Assembly (NCBI RefSeq): GCF_040448685.1 | Contig: NZ_CP159290.1 | Location: 1,922,001 to 1,986,000 of the forward strand | Source of the DNA: Cellulosimicrobium sp. ES-005 | GTDB taxonomy: Bacteria > Actinomycetota > Actinomycetes > Actinomycetales > Cellulomonadaceae | Direction of reading: 5' to 3' | DNA: 64,000 bases | Shown: positions 29,703 through 39,250 of the stretch, piece by piece | Layout: every line of letters begins with the position of its first letter | How positions within the stretch are numbered: the first letter of the stretch is position 1 | Program-made: the position numbers and the translations under genes | The notes under the pieces: generated by a model | What the model was told of the DNA's origin: nothing | What the model saw: only the letters and a program-made list of their open reading frames with translations | The model's database searches: none

Positions 29703-31865
29703 TCAGCGCTGGTCGCCAGTGCCGCCCTCCGACGGCGTCGGCGCGGCGCCCGGGGCGTCGTCGCCGCGCGCCGCCGCGATCGACTCGCGCGCCGCCGAGG
29801 CGACGGCCTCGGACGTGATGCCGAACTCGCTGTACAGCACCTGGTAGTCGGCCGAGGCGCCGTAGTGCTCGAGGCTCACGGAGCGGCCGGCGTCGCCGAC
29901 GAGCTCGCGCCAGCCCTGCGCCACGCCCGCCTCGACGGACACGCGCGCGCGGACGGCGGCCGGCAGGACGGACTCGCGGTAGGCGGCGTCCTGACCGTCG
30001 AACCACTCGCGGCTCGGGAGGGAGACGACGCGCGCCTGCACGCCCTCGCCCGCGAGGATCTCGCGCGCCTCGACGGCGAGCTGCACCTCGGAGCCGGTGC
30101 CGATGAGGATGACGTCGGGCGTGCCCTCGGTGTCGAGCAGCACGTAGCCGCCGCGGGCGGTGCCCGAGGCGTCGGCGTAGCCCTCGGTGCCGCGCGGGAA
30201 CGTCGGGACGTTCTGACGCGTGAGGATGATGCCCGCCGGGCGCTCGGTGTTCTCCAGGATCGTGCGCCAGGCCCACGAGGTCTCGTTGGCGTCGGCCGGG
30301 CGGACGACGTCGAGGCCCGGGATGGCGCGCAGCGCGGCGAGGTGCTCGACGGGCTGGTGCGTCGGGCCGTCCTCGCCCAGGCCGATCGAGTCGTGCGTCC
30401 ACACGAACGTCGTCGGGATCTCCATGAGCGCGGCGAGCCGCACCGCGGGACGCATGTAGTCGCTGAACTGGAGGAAGGTGCCGCCGTAGGCGCGCGTGCC
30501 GCCGTGCAGGACGATGCCGTTGAGGATCGCGCCCATGGCGTGCTCACGGATGCCGAAGTGCAGCGTGCGCCCGTACTCGTGGCCGGGGAACTTCTTGGTC
30601 GCGTGCTCGACGGGCACGAACGACGGCTCGCCGTCCATGGTCGTGTTGTTGGAGCCGGCGAGGTCGGCCGAGCCGCCCCACAGCTCGGGGAGCACGTCCT
30701 TGAGCGCGGTGAGGACCTTGCCCGACGCGGATCGCGTCGCGACGGCCTTGCCCGCCTCGAACGTGGGGAGCGCGTCCTCCCAGCCCGCGGGCAGCTCGCG
30801 CTTCTCGAGCCGGTCGAGGAGCTCGGCGCCCGAGGGGTTCGCGGTCTTCCACGCGGCGAAGGCGGTCTCCCAGGCGGCGCGCGCGTCGCCCTGGCGCTCG
30901 CCGACGGCGCGCGTGTACGCGAGCACCTCGTCGTCGATCGCGAAGCTCGCCTCGGGGTCGAGGCCGAGCTCGATCTTGAGGCCCTTGATCTCGTCCGCGC
31001 CCATGGCCGAGCCGTGGATGCCGCCGGTGTTCTGCTTGGTCGGCGACGGGTAGCCGATGATCGTGCGCAGCGCGATGATCGACGGCTTGCCGGTCTCGGC
31101 CTTGGCGGCCTCGATCGCGGCGTGCAGCGCGTCGACGTCCTCCGCGTAGCCGGTGCCGCCGTTGGTCCAGTCGACGCGCTGGGTGTGCCAGCCGTACGCC
31201 GCGTAGCGCGCGAGGACGTCCTCGGTGAACGCGATGTCCGTGTCGTCCTCGATGGAGATCTTGTTGTCGTCCCAGATGACGACGAGGTTGCCGAGCTGCT
31301 GGTGGCCGGCCAGCGAGGACGCCTCGCTCGTCACGCCCTCCTGCAGGTCGCCGTCGGACGCGATGACGTACACGTGGTGGTCGAACGGCGACTCGCCCGG
31401 GGCGGTCGACGGGTCCAGCAGACCGCGCTCGCGGCGGGCCGCGAAGGCCATGCCGACGGAGGACGCGAGGCCCTGGCCGAGCGGGCCGGTCGTGATCTCG
31501 ACGCCCTTGGTGTGCTTGTACTCGGGGTGGCCGGGGGTCTTGGAGCCCCACGTGCGCAGGGCCTCGATGTCCGCCATCTCCAGGCCGTACCCGGCGAGGA
31601 AGAGCTGGAGGTAGATCGTGAGCGACGAGTGGCCCGCCGAGAGCACGAACCGGTCGCGGCCGACCCAGTGGTCGTCCGACGGGTCGTGGCGCATGACCTT
31701 CTGGAACAGGAGGTAGGCGGCCGGGGCCAGCGAGATCGCGGTGCCGGGGTGGCCGTTGCCCACCTTCTCCACCGCGTCGGCGGCGAGCGCCTTGATCGTC
31801 TTGACGGCCCGGTCGTCCAGGTCCGTCCAGTCCAGGGGCGTGTGAGCAGGGGACAACGCGTTCAC
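29703..31865 (-). CDS. tkt: Transketolase
   Basis: Thiamine diphosphate-dependent transfer of two-carbon units in the pentose phosphate pathway. The 720-residue protein has GNGHPGTAISLAP, the ThDP/Mg site YVIASDGDLQEGVTSEASSLAGHQQLGNLVV, the His-containing substrate motif GIHGSAMG, the pyrimidine-domain HDSIGLGEDGPTHQPVEHL, and RPADANETSWAW. It starts at GTG 31865 with GAGG upstream. The upstream region has TATAGGCT on the minus strand (plus-strand 32038-32045), the same -10-like box as gap. The C-terminal 15 residues are Gly/Pro-rich and disordered. Confidence 0.96.
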   Translation of the reverse strand: MNALSPAHTPLDWTDLDDRAVKTIKALAADAVEKVGNGHPGTAISLAPAAYLLFQKVMRHDPSDDHWVGRDRFVLSAGHSSLTIYLQLFLAGYGLEMADIEALRTWGSKTPGHPEYKHTKGVEITTGPLGQGLASSVGMAFAARRERGLLDPSTAPGESPFDHHVYVIASDGDLQEGVTSEASSLAGHQQLGNLVVIWDDNKISIEDDTDIAFTEDVLARYAAYGWHTQRVDWTNGGTGYAEDVDALHAAIEAAKAETGKPSIIALRTIIGYPSPTKQNTGGIHGSAMGADEIKGLKIELGLDPEASFAIDDEVLAYTRAVGERQGDARAAWETAFAAWKTANPSGAELLDRLEKRELPAGWEDALPTFEAGKAVATRSASGKVLTALKDVLPELWGGSADLAGSNNTTMDGEPSFVPVEHATKKFPGHEYGRTLHFGIREHAMGAILNGIVLHGGTRAYGGTFLQFSDYMRPAVRLAALMEIPTTFVWTHDSIGLGEDGPTHQPVEHLAALRAIPGLDVVRPADANETSWAWRTILENTERPAGIILTRQNVPTFPRGTEGYADASGTARGGYVLLDTEGTPDVILIGTGSEVQLAVEAREILAGEGVQARVVSLPSREWFDGQDAAYRESVLPAAVRARVSVEAGVAQGWRELVGDAGRSVSLEHYGASADYQVLYSEFGITSEAVASAARESIAAARGDDAPGAAPTPSEGGTGDQR

Positions 31866-32219
31866 CGAACCTCATTCCCGTCCGGAGCGCGCGCCCCGGA
31901 TCCTCGCGACAACTCGAAACAACCGTTGAACATTTCCCGGCCTCACGCCTCAGGGGGCGGGGCGGCCCGGTGCCGGTCACGTCGTCCGCGGGCCACAGGT
32001 CTCGACGAGCGGTCCGACGCGGGACGGTTGCAGGTCCAGCCTATACGCGGACGCCGTTCGCGCCCGGGCGGTGCCCACGTGCTGGATTTCGGTCGGATGT
32101 CACACAATCGCCCGGCCCGTCCGGTCGGCCCCGGCGCGGGCGGGGCCGTACGATGAGCGAGGACGACCGGCGGTCCGTCCCCAGCTCGCCCCCCACCTCA
32201 GAACGGAACACCGAAGCGC
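31866..32219. promoter_or_regulatory. Divergent promoter region between tkt and ctaB
   Basis: 354 nt without a gene. On the minus strand TATAGGCT (plus 32038-32045) is the likely tkt -10 box, leaving a leader of about 165 nt. On the plus strand TACGAT at 32150-32155 is the best -10 for ctaB, about 60 nt before its start. No clear operator was seen. Confidence 0.45.
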
Positions 32220-33248
32220 GTGCACACCACGAGCCAGGCACCGATCGACGGGACCGGAAGCCCGTCTGGCGCCGCGTCGACCCAGCAGCCGTCCTCGCCG
32301 ACGAGCCCCGCGACCTCCGTCGCCCCGACGGCCGAGGCCGCGCGTGCGACCCTCGCCCTGCGCGAGCGCCTCGGTGCCTACGTCGCGCTGACCAAGCCGC
32401 GCATCATCGAGCTCCTCCTCGTGACCACGGTCCCGACGATGATCCTGGCCCAGGGCGGGCTGCCGGGCATCGGGCTGATCCTCGCGACGCTCGTGGGCGG
32501 GACGCTCGCGGCGGCCTCGGCGAACGTCTACAACTGCTATCTCGACCGCGACATCGACGAGGTCATGAACCGCACCAAGCGGCGACCGCTCGTCACGGGC
32601 GAGGTGACGCCGCGGGCCGCGCTCGTGTTCGCGACCGTCCTCGGCGTCGTGTCGCTCGTCTGGTTCGCGCTCCTGGTCAACGTCGTCTCGGCGTGGCTCA
32701 CGTTCGCGGCGATCGCGATCTACGTCGTCGGCTACACGATGATCCTCAAGCGCCGCACGCCGCAGAACATCGTCTGGGGCGGCATCGCGGGCTGCATGCC
32801 GGTGCTCATCGGGTGGTCCGCCGTCACGGGCTCGCTGAGCTGGGCGGCGCTCGCCCTGTTCCTCGTCATCTTCTTCTGGACGCCGCCGCACTACTGGCCG
32901 CTGTCCATGAAGTTCAAGCGCGACTACGCCAACGCCGGCGTGCCGATGCTCCCGGTCGTCGCGGACGACCGCAGGGTCGCGCGCGAGATGATCGTCTACG
33001 GCGTCGCCATGGTCGCCTCGTCGCTCGCGCTGTGGCCGCTCGCCGGCATGACCTGGGTCTACGGCGTCGTCGCCACCGTCCTCGGGGTCTGGTTCCTGTC
33101 CTCGTGCGTGACGATGCTGCGCCGCGCCCGGGAGAAGGCCGACGGGAAGGGCGGCAAGGTCGGGGAGATGAAGGTCTTCCACGCGTCGATCACGTACCTC
33201 ACCCTGCTCTTCGTGGCGGTCGCGGTCGACGTCTTCCTCCCCCTGTGA
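32220..33248 (+). CDS. ctaB: Protoheme IX farnesyltransferase
   Basis: UbiA-family membrane prenyltransferase that converts heme B to heme O for cytochrome oxidase. The 342-residue protein has the Mg-binding Asp motif [23 protein letters not shown], the second motif [28 protein letters not shown], and [28 protein letters not shown], with about nine transmembrane segments. GTG start; the first 45 residues are Ser/Pro/Thr-rich and cytosolic. Divergent to tkt. In many actinobacteria heme-A genes lie next to tkt in exactly this layout. xerD follows after 30 nt. Confidence 0.93.
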   Translation: MHTTSQAPIDGTGSPSGAASTQQPSSPTSPATSVAPTAEAARATLALRERLGAYVALTKPRIIELLLVTTVPTMILAQGGLPGIGLILATLVGGTLAAASANVYNCYLDRDIDEVMNRTKRRPLVTGEVTPRAALVFATVLGVVSLVWFALLVNVVSAWLTFAAIAIYVVGYTMILKRRTPQNIVWGGIAGCMPVLIGWSAVTGSLSWAALALFLVIFFWTPPHYWPLSMKFKRDYANAGVPMLPVVADDRRVAREMIVYGVAMVASSLALWPLAGMTWVYGVVATVLGVWFLSSCVTMLRRAREKADGKGGKVGEMKVFHASITYLTLLFVAVAVDVFLPL

Positions 33249-33278
33249 GCCCGGCCGTGCCGGGAGGACGGTAGGACG

Positions 33279-34232
33279 ATGGGCTCCGGCGAGGCGCACG
33301 TGCCCGAGGCGCTGGACCGTGCCGCGCGCGAGTACCTCGCGCACCTCGCCGTCGAGCGGGGCCTGTCCGCGAACACCGTCGCCGCCTACCGGCGCGACCT
33401 CGCGCGCTACGTCGCGTTCCTCGCCTCCCGGGGCAACCACGCCGTCCGTGAGGTCGAGGCGGACGACGTCGCCGCGTACGTCACCGCGCTGCGCACCGGG
33501 GCCGACGGCGGGGCGAGCCTCTCGCCGTCGTCCACGGCGCGGTCCGTGGCTGCCGTGCGGGGCTGGCACCGCTTCTGCGCGGCGGAGGGCCTGGCGGACG
33601 CGGACGCGTCCGCCGACGTGCGCCCGCCCGCGCAGGGGAAGCGGCTGCCCAAGGCGATCTCGACCGACGAGGTCGCGCGCATCCTCGACGCCGCGGGCGT
33701 CGGCGACGGCCCCGGGCCCCTGCGCGACCGCGCGCTGCTCGAGCTCGTCTACTCGACCGGCGCCCGCATCTCCGAGGCCGTGAGCCTCGACGTCGACGAC
33801 CTCGACCTCGGGACCGGTGCGGTCCGCCTGCTCGGGAAGGGCGGCAAGGAGCGCGTGGTCCCCGTCGGCTCGTTCGCGCGGCGCGCGCTCGACGCGTACC
33901 TGGTGCGCGGGCGTGCGGGGCTGGCCGCGCAGGGCCGGGGGACACCCGCCGTCTTCCTCAACACGCGCGGGGCGCGCCTGTCGCGGCAGAGCGCGTGGGC
34001 CGTGCTGCGCACCGCGGCCGAGCGCGCGGGGATCGACCACCCGGAGCGGATCTCGCCGCACACGCTGCGGCACTCGTTCGCGACCCATCTGCTCGCGGGC
34101 GGCGCCGACGTGCGCGTCGTCCAGGAGCTCCTCGGGCACGCGTCGGTGACGACGACCCAGATCTACACGCTCGTCACCCCGGACACGCTGCGCGAGGTGT
34201 ACGCCGCCGCGCACCCCCGCGCGCTCGGCTGA
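33279..34232 (+). CDS. xerD: Tyrosine recombinase XerD
   Basis: Site-specific recombinase that resolves chromosome dimers at dif with XerC. The 317-residue protein has the N-terminal SAM-like core-binding domain ([26 protein letters not shown]) and a catalytic domain with Arg in [13 protein letters not shown], Lys in [25 protein letters not shown] (His-x-x-Arg), and [16 protein letters not shown] with the second His and the nucleophilic Tyr. The intact catalytic set, and its place just before parA-scpAB as in many actinobacteria, indicate the housekeeping enzyme rather than a phage integrase. A GGTAGGA ribosome binding site lies just before the ATG. Confidence 0.92.
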   Translation: MGSGEAHVPEALDRAAREYLAHLAVERGLSANTVAAYRRDLARYVAFLASRGNHAVREVEADDVAAYVTALRTGADGGASLSPSSTARSVAAVRGWHRFCAAEGLADADASADVRPPAQGKRLPKAISTDEVARILDAAGVGDGPGPLRDRALLELVYSTGARISEAVSLDVDDLDLGTGAVRLLGKGGKERVVPVGSFARRALDAYLVRGRAGLAAQGRGTPAVFLNTRGARLSRQSAWAVLRTAAERAGIDHPERISPHTLRHSFATHLLAGGADVRVVQELLGHASVTTTQIYTLVTPDTLREVYAAAHPRALG

Positions 34233-34332
34233 CCGGGGCGCTCGCCCGTCGTCCGGAGGCCCGTCGCCGGGAACGCGGCGCGCGGGCGCGTGCGCACGAG
34301 CGGCGGCGAGGTCCTGCGATACCGTGGCGGAC

Positions 34333-35331
34333 GTGAGCAGCCAGGCCGAGACCCAGCCCGAGACGCGCGGCGCGCAGAGCTCGCACGGCGACGCCGTCCG
34401 TCCGGCCGCCCCCGTGACCTCCGCCGAGCGCGACGACGCACCCGTCGTCGACCACGCCACGAACGGCGTGAGCCACGACTCCGCCGAGGCGCCCACCGAC
34501 GTGGTCGGCCGGCCCCTGCCCGAGTTCCCGGTCCCCGCGCCGCTCGCGGCGCACGGCCCCGGACGCATCATCGCGATGTGCAACCAGAAGGGCGGCGTCG
34601 GCAAGACGACGACGACCATCAACCTCGGTGCGACGCTCGCCGAGTACGGCCGCAAGGTCCTGCTCGTCGACTTCGACCCGCAGGGGGCGGCGTCCGTCGG
34701 GCTCGGCGTCAACCCGCACGAGCTCGACCGCACGGTCTACAACCTGCTCATGGAGCGGGGCGCGGACATCCACGACGTGCTCGTCCCGACGGACGTCGAG
34801 AACCTCGACCTCCTGCCCGCGAACATCGACCTGTCGGCCGCCGAGGTCCAGCTCGTCGGCGAGGTGGCGCGCGAGTCCGTCCTGTCGCGCGTGCTGCGGC
34901 CCGTCGTCGACGACTACGACGTCATCCTCGTGGACTGCCAGCCCTCGCTCGGCCTGCTCACGGTCAACGCGCTCACCGCCGCGCACGGCGTCCTCATCCC
35001 GCTCGAGTGCGAGTTCTTCGCGCTGCGCGGCGTGGCGCTGCTCGTCGAGACGATCGAGAAGGTGCGCGACCGGCTCAACCCGCGTCTGGAGATCGACGGG
35101 ATCCTCGCGACGATGTTCGACTCGCGCACGCTCCACTCGCGCGAGGTCGTGGCGCGCGTGCACGAGGCGTTCGGCGACAAGCTGCTCCAGACCGTCATCG
35201 GACGCACGGTGAAGTTCCCCGACGCGTCCGTCGCGGCCGAGCCCATCACCGTCTACGCGCCGACCCACCCCGGCGCCGTCGCGTACCGGCAGCTCGCCCG
35301 GGAGCTGGTCGCCCGTGGCGACGCCGCCTGA
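34333..35331 (+). CDS. ParA family ATPase (orphan, linked to scpAB)
   Basis: Deviant-Walker ATPase of the ParA/Soj family, 332 residues. After a disordered Ala/Glu-rich N-terminus of about 75 residues come CNQKGGVGKTTTTINLGATLAEYG (deviant Walker A), KVLLVDFDPQGAASVGLG, VILVDCQPSLGLLTVNAL and EFFALRGVALLVETIEKV. No parB gene follows. It is instead coupled to scpA, so it may act in chromosome organisation with condensin rather than in classic parABS partition (inference). I start it at GTG 34333 because TACCGT (34320-34325) ends 7 nt before it; the GTG at 34324 lies inside that box. Confidence 0.85.
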   Translation: MSSQAETQPETRGAQSSHGDAVRPAAPVTSAERDDAPVVDHATNGVSHDSAEAPTDVVGRPLPEFPVPAPLAAHGPGRIIAMCNQKGGVGKTTTTINLGATLAEYGRKVLLVDFDPQGAASVGLGVNPHELDRTVYNLLMERGADIHDVLVPTDVENLDLLPANIDLSAAEVQLVGEVARESVLSRVLRPVVDDYDVILVDCQPSLGLLTVNALTAAHGVLIPLECEFFALRGVALLVETIEKVRDRLNPRLEIDGILATMFDSRTLHSREVVARVHEAFGDKLLQTVIGRTVKFPDASVAAEPITVYAPTHPGAVAYRQLARELVARGDAA

Positions 35332-36226
35332 GACCGAGCCGGCGCGTCGAGGGTTCGAGGTCCGCCTCGACAACTTCAGCGGCCCGTTCGACCTGCTGCT
35401 GTCGCTCATCACCAAGCACAAGCTCGACATCACCGAGGTCGCGCTCGCGCGCGTGACGGACGACTTCATCGCCTACATCCGCGACGCCGAGCGCGCGGCC
35501 GCCGCCGCGCGCGCCGCCGGCGAGGACCACCCCGGGTGGGACCTCGGGACCGCGAGCGAGTTCCTCGTCGTCGCCGCGACGCTGCTCGACCTCAAGGCCG
35601 CGCGCCTGCTGCCCACGGGCAGCGTCGAGGACGACGAGGACCTCGCCCTCCTCGAGGCGCGCGACCTCCTGTTCGCCCGGCTCCTGCAGTACCGCGCGTA
35701 CAAGGACGTCTCGGGCGTCCTCGCGGAGCGGTTCGAGAGCGCGGGTCGGCGCTTCCCGCGCGTCGTGCAGCTCGAGCCGCACCTCGCCGCGCTCCTGCCC
35801 GAGCTCGTGTGGACCATGGGGCCCGAGCAGCTCGCCGCGCTCGCGGCCCGCGCGCTCGCGCCCAAGGCGCCGCCGCCCGGCGTCTCGCTCGACCACCTGC
35901 ACGCACCCGCGGTGAGCGTGCGCGAGCAGGCGGGCATCGTCGTGGACCGCGTGCGCAGCCACGGCACGACGACGTTCCGGGCCCTGGTCGCGGACGCGGG
36001 GGAGACGGCCGTCGTGGTGGCCCGCTTCCTCGCGCTGCTCGAGCTGTTCCGCCAGGCGCTCGTCGCGTTCGACCAGGTGACGCCGCTCGGCGAGCTCACC
36101 GTGCGGTGGTCGGGCGACGACGCTCCGGAGCCCGCCCTCGCCGACGTGGGCAGCGAGTTCGACGAAGGGGACGACCCCGAGCCGGTCGGCGCCCCCGCAC
36201 CCACCGACCAGGAGGTCCCCGCGTGA
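35315..36226 (+). CDS. scpA: Segregation and condensation protein A
   Basis: Kleisin subunit of the SMC-ScpAB condensin. The 303-residue protein has FEVRLDNFSGPFDLLLSLITKHKLDITEVALARVTDDFIAYI (N-terminal SMC-neck binding), DLGTASEFLVVAATLLDLKAARLLP, and the C-terminal winged helix VVARFLALLELFRQALVAFDQ. It starts at GTG 35315, overlapping the parA end by 17 nt, and ends in a 4-nt overlap with scpB. The acidic Pro-rich tail of about 35 residues is likely disordered. Confidence 0.94.
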   Translation: MATPPETEPARRGFEVRLDNFSGPFDLLLSLITKHKLDITEVALARVTDDFIAYIRDAERAAAAARAAGEDHPGWDLGTASEFLVVAATLLDLKAARLLPTGSVEDDEDLALLEARDLLFARLLQYRAYKDVSGVLAERFESAGRRFPRVVQLEPHLAALLPELVWTMGPEQLAALAARALAPKAPPPGVSLDHLHAPAVSVREQAGIVVDRVRSHGTTTFRALVADAGETAVVVARFLALLELFRQALVAFDQVTPLGELTVRWSGDDAPEPALADVGSEFDEGDDPEPVGAPAPTDQEVPA

Positions 36227-36999
36227 CGCAGCCCGACGGCGCCCCCGCTCTCGACGAGGTCCTCGCGCCCGCCGTGCACGACCTCCCGGGTGGCCTGCCC
36301 GCCGCCCTGGAAGCCGTGCTCATGGTCGCGGACGAGCCGATCCCGGTCGTCGAGCTCGCCGCGGCGCTCGCGGTCCCCGTCGACGAGGTGCTGAGCACGC
36401 TGCACGACCTCGCCGCCGAGTACCGCGGCGACGACGGCGCCCGGCCGCGCGGGTTCGAGCTGCGCGAGGCGGGCGGCGGCTGGCGCGTGTACTCCGCGCC
36501 CGCGCACGCGGAGGTCGTGGGCCGGTTCGTGCAGGGCGGCCAGACGGCGCGGCTCACGCAGGCGGCGTTGGAGACTCTGGCCGTGATCGCGTACCGTCAA
36601 CCGGTCAGCCGCGGCCAGGTGTCGGCGGTGCGAGGGGTCAACGTGGACGGCGTGGTGCGCACTCTCGTGGCGCGCGGGCTCGTGGCCGAGGTCGGCCAGG
36701 ACCCGCACACCGGCGCCGGCCTGTTCGGCACCACGGGCTACTTCCTCGAGCGCATGGGCTTCACGTCGCTCGACGAGCTGCCCCCGCTCGCGCCGCACCT
36801 GCCGGACATGGACGACCTCGAAGGCCTGGACGGGCTCGCCGACCTGCGTGGCAGCGCGCGGGCGGGCGCGGTCGCGTCCTCGTCGGGCCTCTCCGACGGC
36901 GCGGCTGACCACGGGGACGACGCACCGGCGTCGGCCCCGACGCTGCACGACGTGGCGCTCGACGCCGCGCAGGACACGACGGACGAAGGACACGCATGA
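36223..36999 (+). CDS. scpB: Segregation and condensation protein B
   Basis: Dimeric winged-helix partner of ScpA, 258 residues. It has PAALEAVLMVADEPIPVVELAAALAV, GFELREAGGGWRVYSAPAHAEVV and the hallmark LTQAALETLAVIAYRQPVSRGQVSAVRGVNVDGVVRTLVARGLV, ending FGTTGYFLERMGFTSLDELPPL. GTG start overlapping scpA by 4 nt; the stop overlaps the rluB ATG by 4 nt. About 60 low-complexity residues follow the conserved core. Confidence 0.94.
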   Translation: MTQPDGAPALDEVLAPAVHDLPGGLPAALEAVLMVADEPIPVVELAAALAVPVDEVLSTLHDLAAEYRGDDGARPRGFELREAGGGWRVYSAPAHAEVVGRFVQGGQTARLTQAALETLAVIAYRQPVSRGQVSAVRGVNVDGVVRTLVARGLVAEVGQDPHTGAGLFGTTGYFLERMGFTSLDELPPLAPHLPDMDDLEGLDGLADLRGSARAGAVASSSGLSDGAADHGDDAPASAPTLHDVALDAAQDTTDEGHA

Positions 37000-38045
37000 G
37001 CTCGAAGGACGGGCGCCAGCCCGGTGACGGGGGGCGCGGGCGCGCTCCGCGCGACGGGGACGGCGACGCGCGGCGGGGCGGCCCGCGACGCGGCGACGCC
37101 GGACGCTCGGGCGGTGCCCCGCGAGGGGCGGGCTCCGGGTCGGCGGGCACGTCCACGGGCCGTGGCGCGAGCGCCCGCCGCGGTGGCCAGGGCGCGGGTC
37201 GCGGCGCGGCGCCGTCGCGCGGGGGACAGCAGCCCGGGGGACAGCAGCCCGGGCGGCAGCAGCCCGGGCGGCCGCGCCGTGGGCAGCGGCCTGCGGCGCC
37301 GCAGCGGGACGTGCACGTCGAGGACGGCGTGCGCCTGCAGAAGGTGCTCGCCTCGGCGGGGCTCGGCTCGCGCCGCGCGTGCGAAGAGCTCATCTCCCAG
37401 GGGCGGGTGGAGGTCGACGGCGTCCGCGTCACCGAGCTGGGCGTGCGGATCGACCCGGCGCGCGCCGTCGTGCACGTGGACGGGATGCGGCTCCAGCTCG
37501 ACTCGTCGCGCGTGACGCTCGCCCTCAACAAGCCGCGCGGCGTCGTGTCGACCATGCACGACCCGGAGGGTCGACCCTCGATCGCGGAGCTCGTCGCGGA
37601 CCGTCCCGAGCGGCTCTTCCACGTCGGGCGGCTCGACGCCGACAGCGAGGGCCTGCTCCTGCTGACGAACGACGGCGAGCTCGCGAACCACCTCGCCCAC
37701 CCCTCGCACGAGGTCGCCAAGACGTACCTCGTCACGGTGCGCGGCAAGGTGCCGGGCAACGTCGCCAACAAGTTCCTGCACGGCATCGAGCTCGAGGACG
37801 GCGTCGTGCGCGCGGACGCGTACCGCGTCGTCGACCAGGTCGCGGACCAGACGATGATCGAGGTCGTGCTGCACTCGGGGCGCAACCGCGTCGTGCGGCG
37901 CATGTTCGAGGAGGTCGGCTTCCCCGTGACGCGCCTCGTGCGCACGCGCATCGGACCCGTCGCGCTCGGCAACCTGCGCCCGGGGACGACGCGCGTCCTC
38001 GGCCGCACCGAGCTCGGCAGCCTCATGGCGGGCGTCGGGCTCTAG
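36996..38045 (+). CDS. rluB: 23S rRNA pseudouridine synthase, RluB/RsuA family
   Basis: Pseudouridine synthase, 349 residues. A disordered Arg/Gly/Gln-rich N-terminal extension (about residues 1-105) precedes an S4 RNA-binding domain (VRLQKVLASAGLGSRRACEELISQGRVEVDG) and the catalytic domain. The catalytic Asp is in FHVGRLDADSEGLLLLTNDGELA, and motif SGRNRVVRRMFEEVG follows. In actinobacteria this gene is regularly next to scpB. The tail contains a 15-bp tandem repeat. The RG-rich tail is probably an RNA-affinity appendage. The exact U position modified cannot be read from sequence. Confidence 0.9.
   Translation: MSSKDGRQPGDGGRGRAPRDGDGDARRGGPRRGDAGRSGGAPRGAGSGSAGTSTGRGASARRGGQGAGRGAAPSRGGQQPGGQQPGRQQPGRPRRGQRPAAPQRDVHVEDGVRLQKVLASAGLGSRRACEELISQGRVEVDGVRVTELGVRIDPARAVVHVDGMRLQLDSSRVTLALNKPRGVVSTMHDPEGRPSIAELVADRPERLFHVGRLDADSEGLLLLTNDGELANHLAHPSHEVAKTYLVTVRGKVPGNVANKFLHGIELEDGVVRADAYRVVDQVADQTMIEVVLHSGRNRVVRRMFEEVGFPVTRLVRTRIGPVALGNLRPGTTRVLGRTELGSLMAGVGL
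37221..37265 (+). repeat. 15-bp tandem repeat (three copies) in the rluB N-terminal tail
   Basis: Units at 37221, 37236 and 37251 encode GGQQP-GGQQP-GRQQP. In-frame, so copy-number change is tolerated. Confidence 0.75.
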
Positions 38046-38120
38046 CGCCCGGACCACGCCCGTACGACCACCCGACGGACCGCCGTGAGGCGGGCCGTCC
38101 CGCGAGAAGGAGCACCACCC

Positions 38121-38483
38121 ATGCCGGTCCGGGCGATCCGGGGCGCGACCCAGCTCGACGTGGACGAGCGCGAGCACCTCTTCGAGCGCACGCGCGAGCT
38201 CGTCCAGGAGGTGCTCGACGCGAACGCCGTCGACACCGACGCGCTGATCTCCATCCTCTTCACCTGCACGCCCGACCTCGTCGCCGACTTCCCGGCCGCC
38301 GCGGCGCGCGAGATGGGGCTCGGCGACGTGCCGCTCATGTGCGCGACGGAGATCGCCGTGCCGGGCGCGCTGCCGCGCGTCGTGCGGCTCATGGCGCACG
38401 CCGACCTCGACGTCGAGCGGTCCGCCGTCCAGCACGTGTACCTGCACGGCGCCACGTCGCTGCGCAAGGACCTGGCCCAGTGA
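38121..38483 (+). CDS. aroH: Chorismate mutase, AroH type
   Basis: Monofunctional chorismate mutase converting chorismate to prephenate, 120 residues. The AroH fold is identified by MPVRAIRGATQLDVDEREHLFERTRELVQEVL, LISILFTCTPDLVADFPAAAAREMG, PLMCATEIAVPGALPRVVRLM and VQHVYLHGATSLRKDL. The active-site Arg in AIRGAT and the Cys/Glu pair in the CATEI motif are present. The ATG at 38121 is preceded by AGAAGGAG (38105-38112). Ends in a 4-nt overlap with cmk, and aroH-cmk coupling is common in actinobacteria. Not the AroQ type. Confidence 0.93.
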   Translation: MPVRAIRGATQLDVDEREHLFERTRELVQEVLDANAVDTDALISILFTCTPDLVADFPAAAAREMGLGDVPLMCATEIAVPGALPRVVRLMAHADLDVERSAVQHVYLHGATSLRKDLAQ

Positions 38484-39250
38484 GCGGGGGGAAGGGGGGC
38501 GCCTCGGGCATCGGGGGCACCGGGGGCGCCGCGCTGACGATCGCCGTCGACGGGCCCTCCGGGTCGGGCAAGTCGAGCGTGTCCAAGGGCGTCGCGCGCC
38601 GGCTCGGGCTCGCGTACCTCGACACCGGCGCGATGTACCGCGCCGCGACCTGGTGGTGCCTGCACCGGGGCGAGGACCTCGCCGACCAGGCGGCGGTCGC
38701 GCACGCGGTGCGCGTCATGCCGCTCGTCATGGGGCTGGACCCGGCCGGGCCGACGGTGCACGTCGACGGGACCGACGTGGGCGAGGCCATCCGCTCCACG
38801 GAGATCTCGACGGCCGTGAGCGCGGTGGCGACCAACCTCGACGTCCGCGCGGAGCTGCGGCGCCTGCAGCGCGCGGTGATCGAGGTCGAGCGCACGCCGT
38901 CCGGGTTCGCCGGGGGGCGCGGGGTCGTGGCCGAGGGCCGGGACATCACGACGGTCGTCGCGCCCGACGCGGACGCGCGCGTCCTGCTCACCGCGAGCGA
39001 GGAGGCGCGCCTGGCGCGCCGCTCCCTCGACGTGCACGGGACCGCGGACGCCGCCGCGGTCGAGGCGACCAAGGACCAGGTGCTGCGTCGGGACCGGGAC
39101 GACGCGACCGTCTCGCAGTTCCAGGTCGCGGCCGACGGGGTCGTGACGGTCGACTCGTCCGAGCTGGACCTGGAGCAGACGATCGACGCCGTGCTCGCCG
39201 TCGTCGAGCAGGTCACCGGGCGGGTGGTCGGCCCGCGCCAGGGCTCGTGA
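38480..39250 (+). CDS. cmk: Cytidylate kinase
   Basis: Phosphorylates CMP/dCMP with ATP. The 256-residue protein has the P-loop TIAVDGPSGSGKSSVSKGVARRLG, LDTGAMYRAATWW, IRSTEISTAVSAVA, VAEGRDITTVVAPDADARVLLTAS and QVLRRDRDD. GTG start overlapping the aroH stop by 4 nt; the stop overlaps the next GTG by 4 nt. A short Gly-rich leader of about 17 residues precedes the P-loop. Confidence 0.93.
   Translation: MSGGKGGASGIGGTGGAALTIAVDGPSGSGKSSVSKGVARRLGLAYLDTGAMYRAATWWCLHRGEDLADQAAVAHAVRVMPLVMGLDPAGPTVHVDGTDVGEAIRSTEISTAVSAVATNLDVRAELRRLQRAVIEVERTPSGFAGGRGVVAEGRDITTVVAPDADARVLLTASEEARLARRSLDVHGTADAAAVEATKDQVLRRDRDDATVSQFQVAADGVVTVDSSELDLEQTIDAVLAVVEQVTGRVVGPRQGS

Noticed and set aside
33279-34232. 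XerD as a mobile-element integrase
   Set aside because: It lies in the conserved ctaB-xerD-parA-scpAB order with no att repeats or phage genes around, so it is the housekeeping recombinase.
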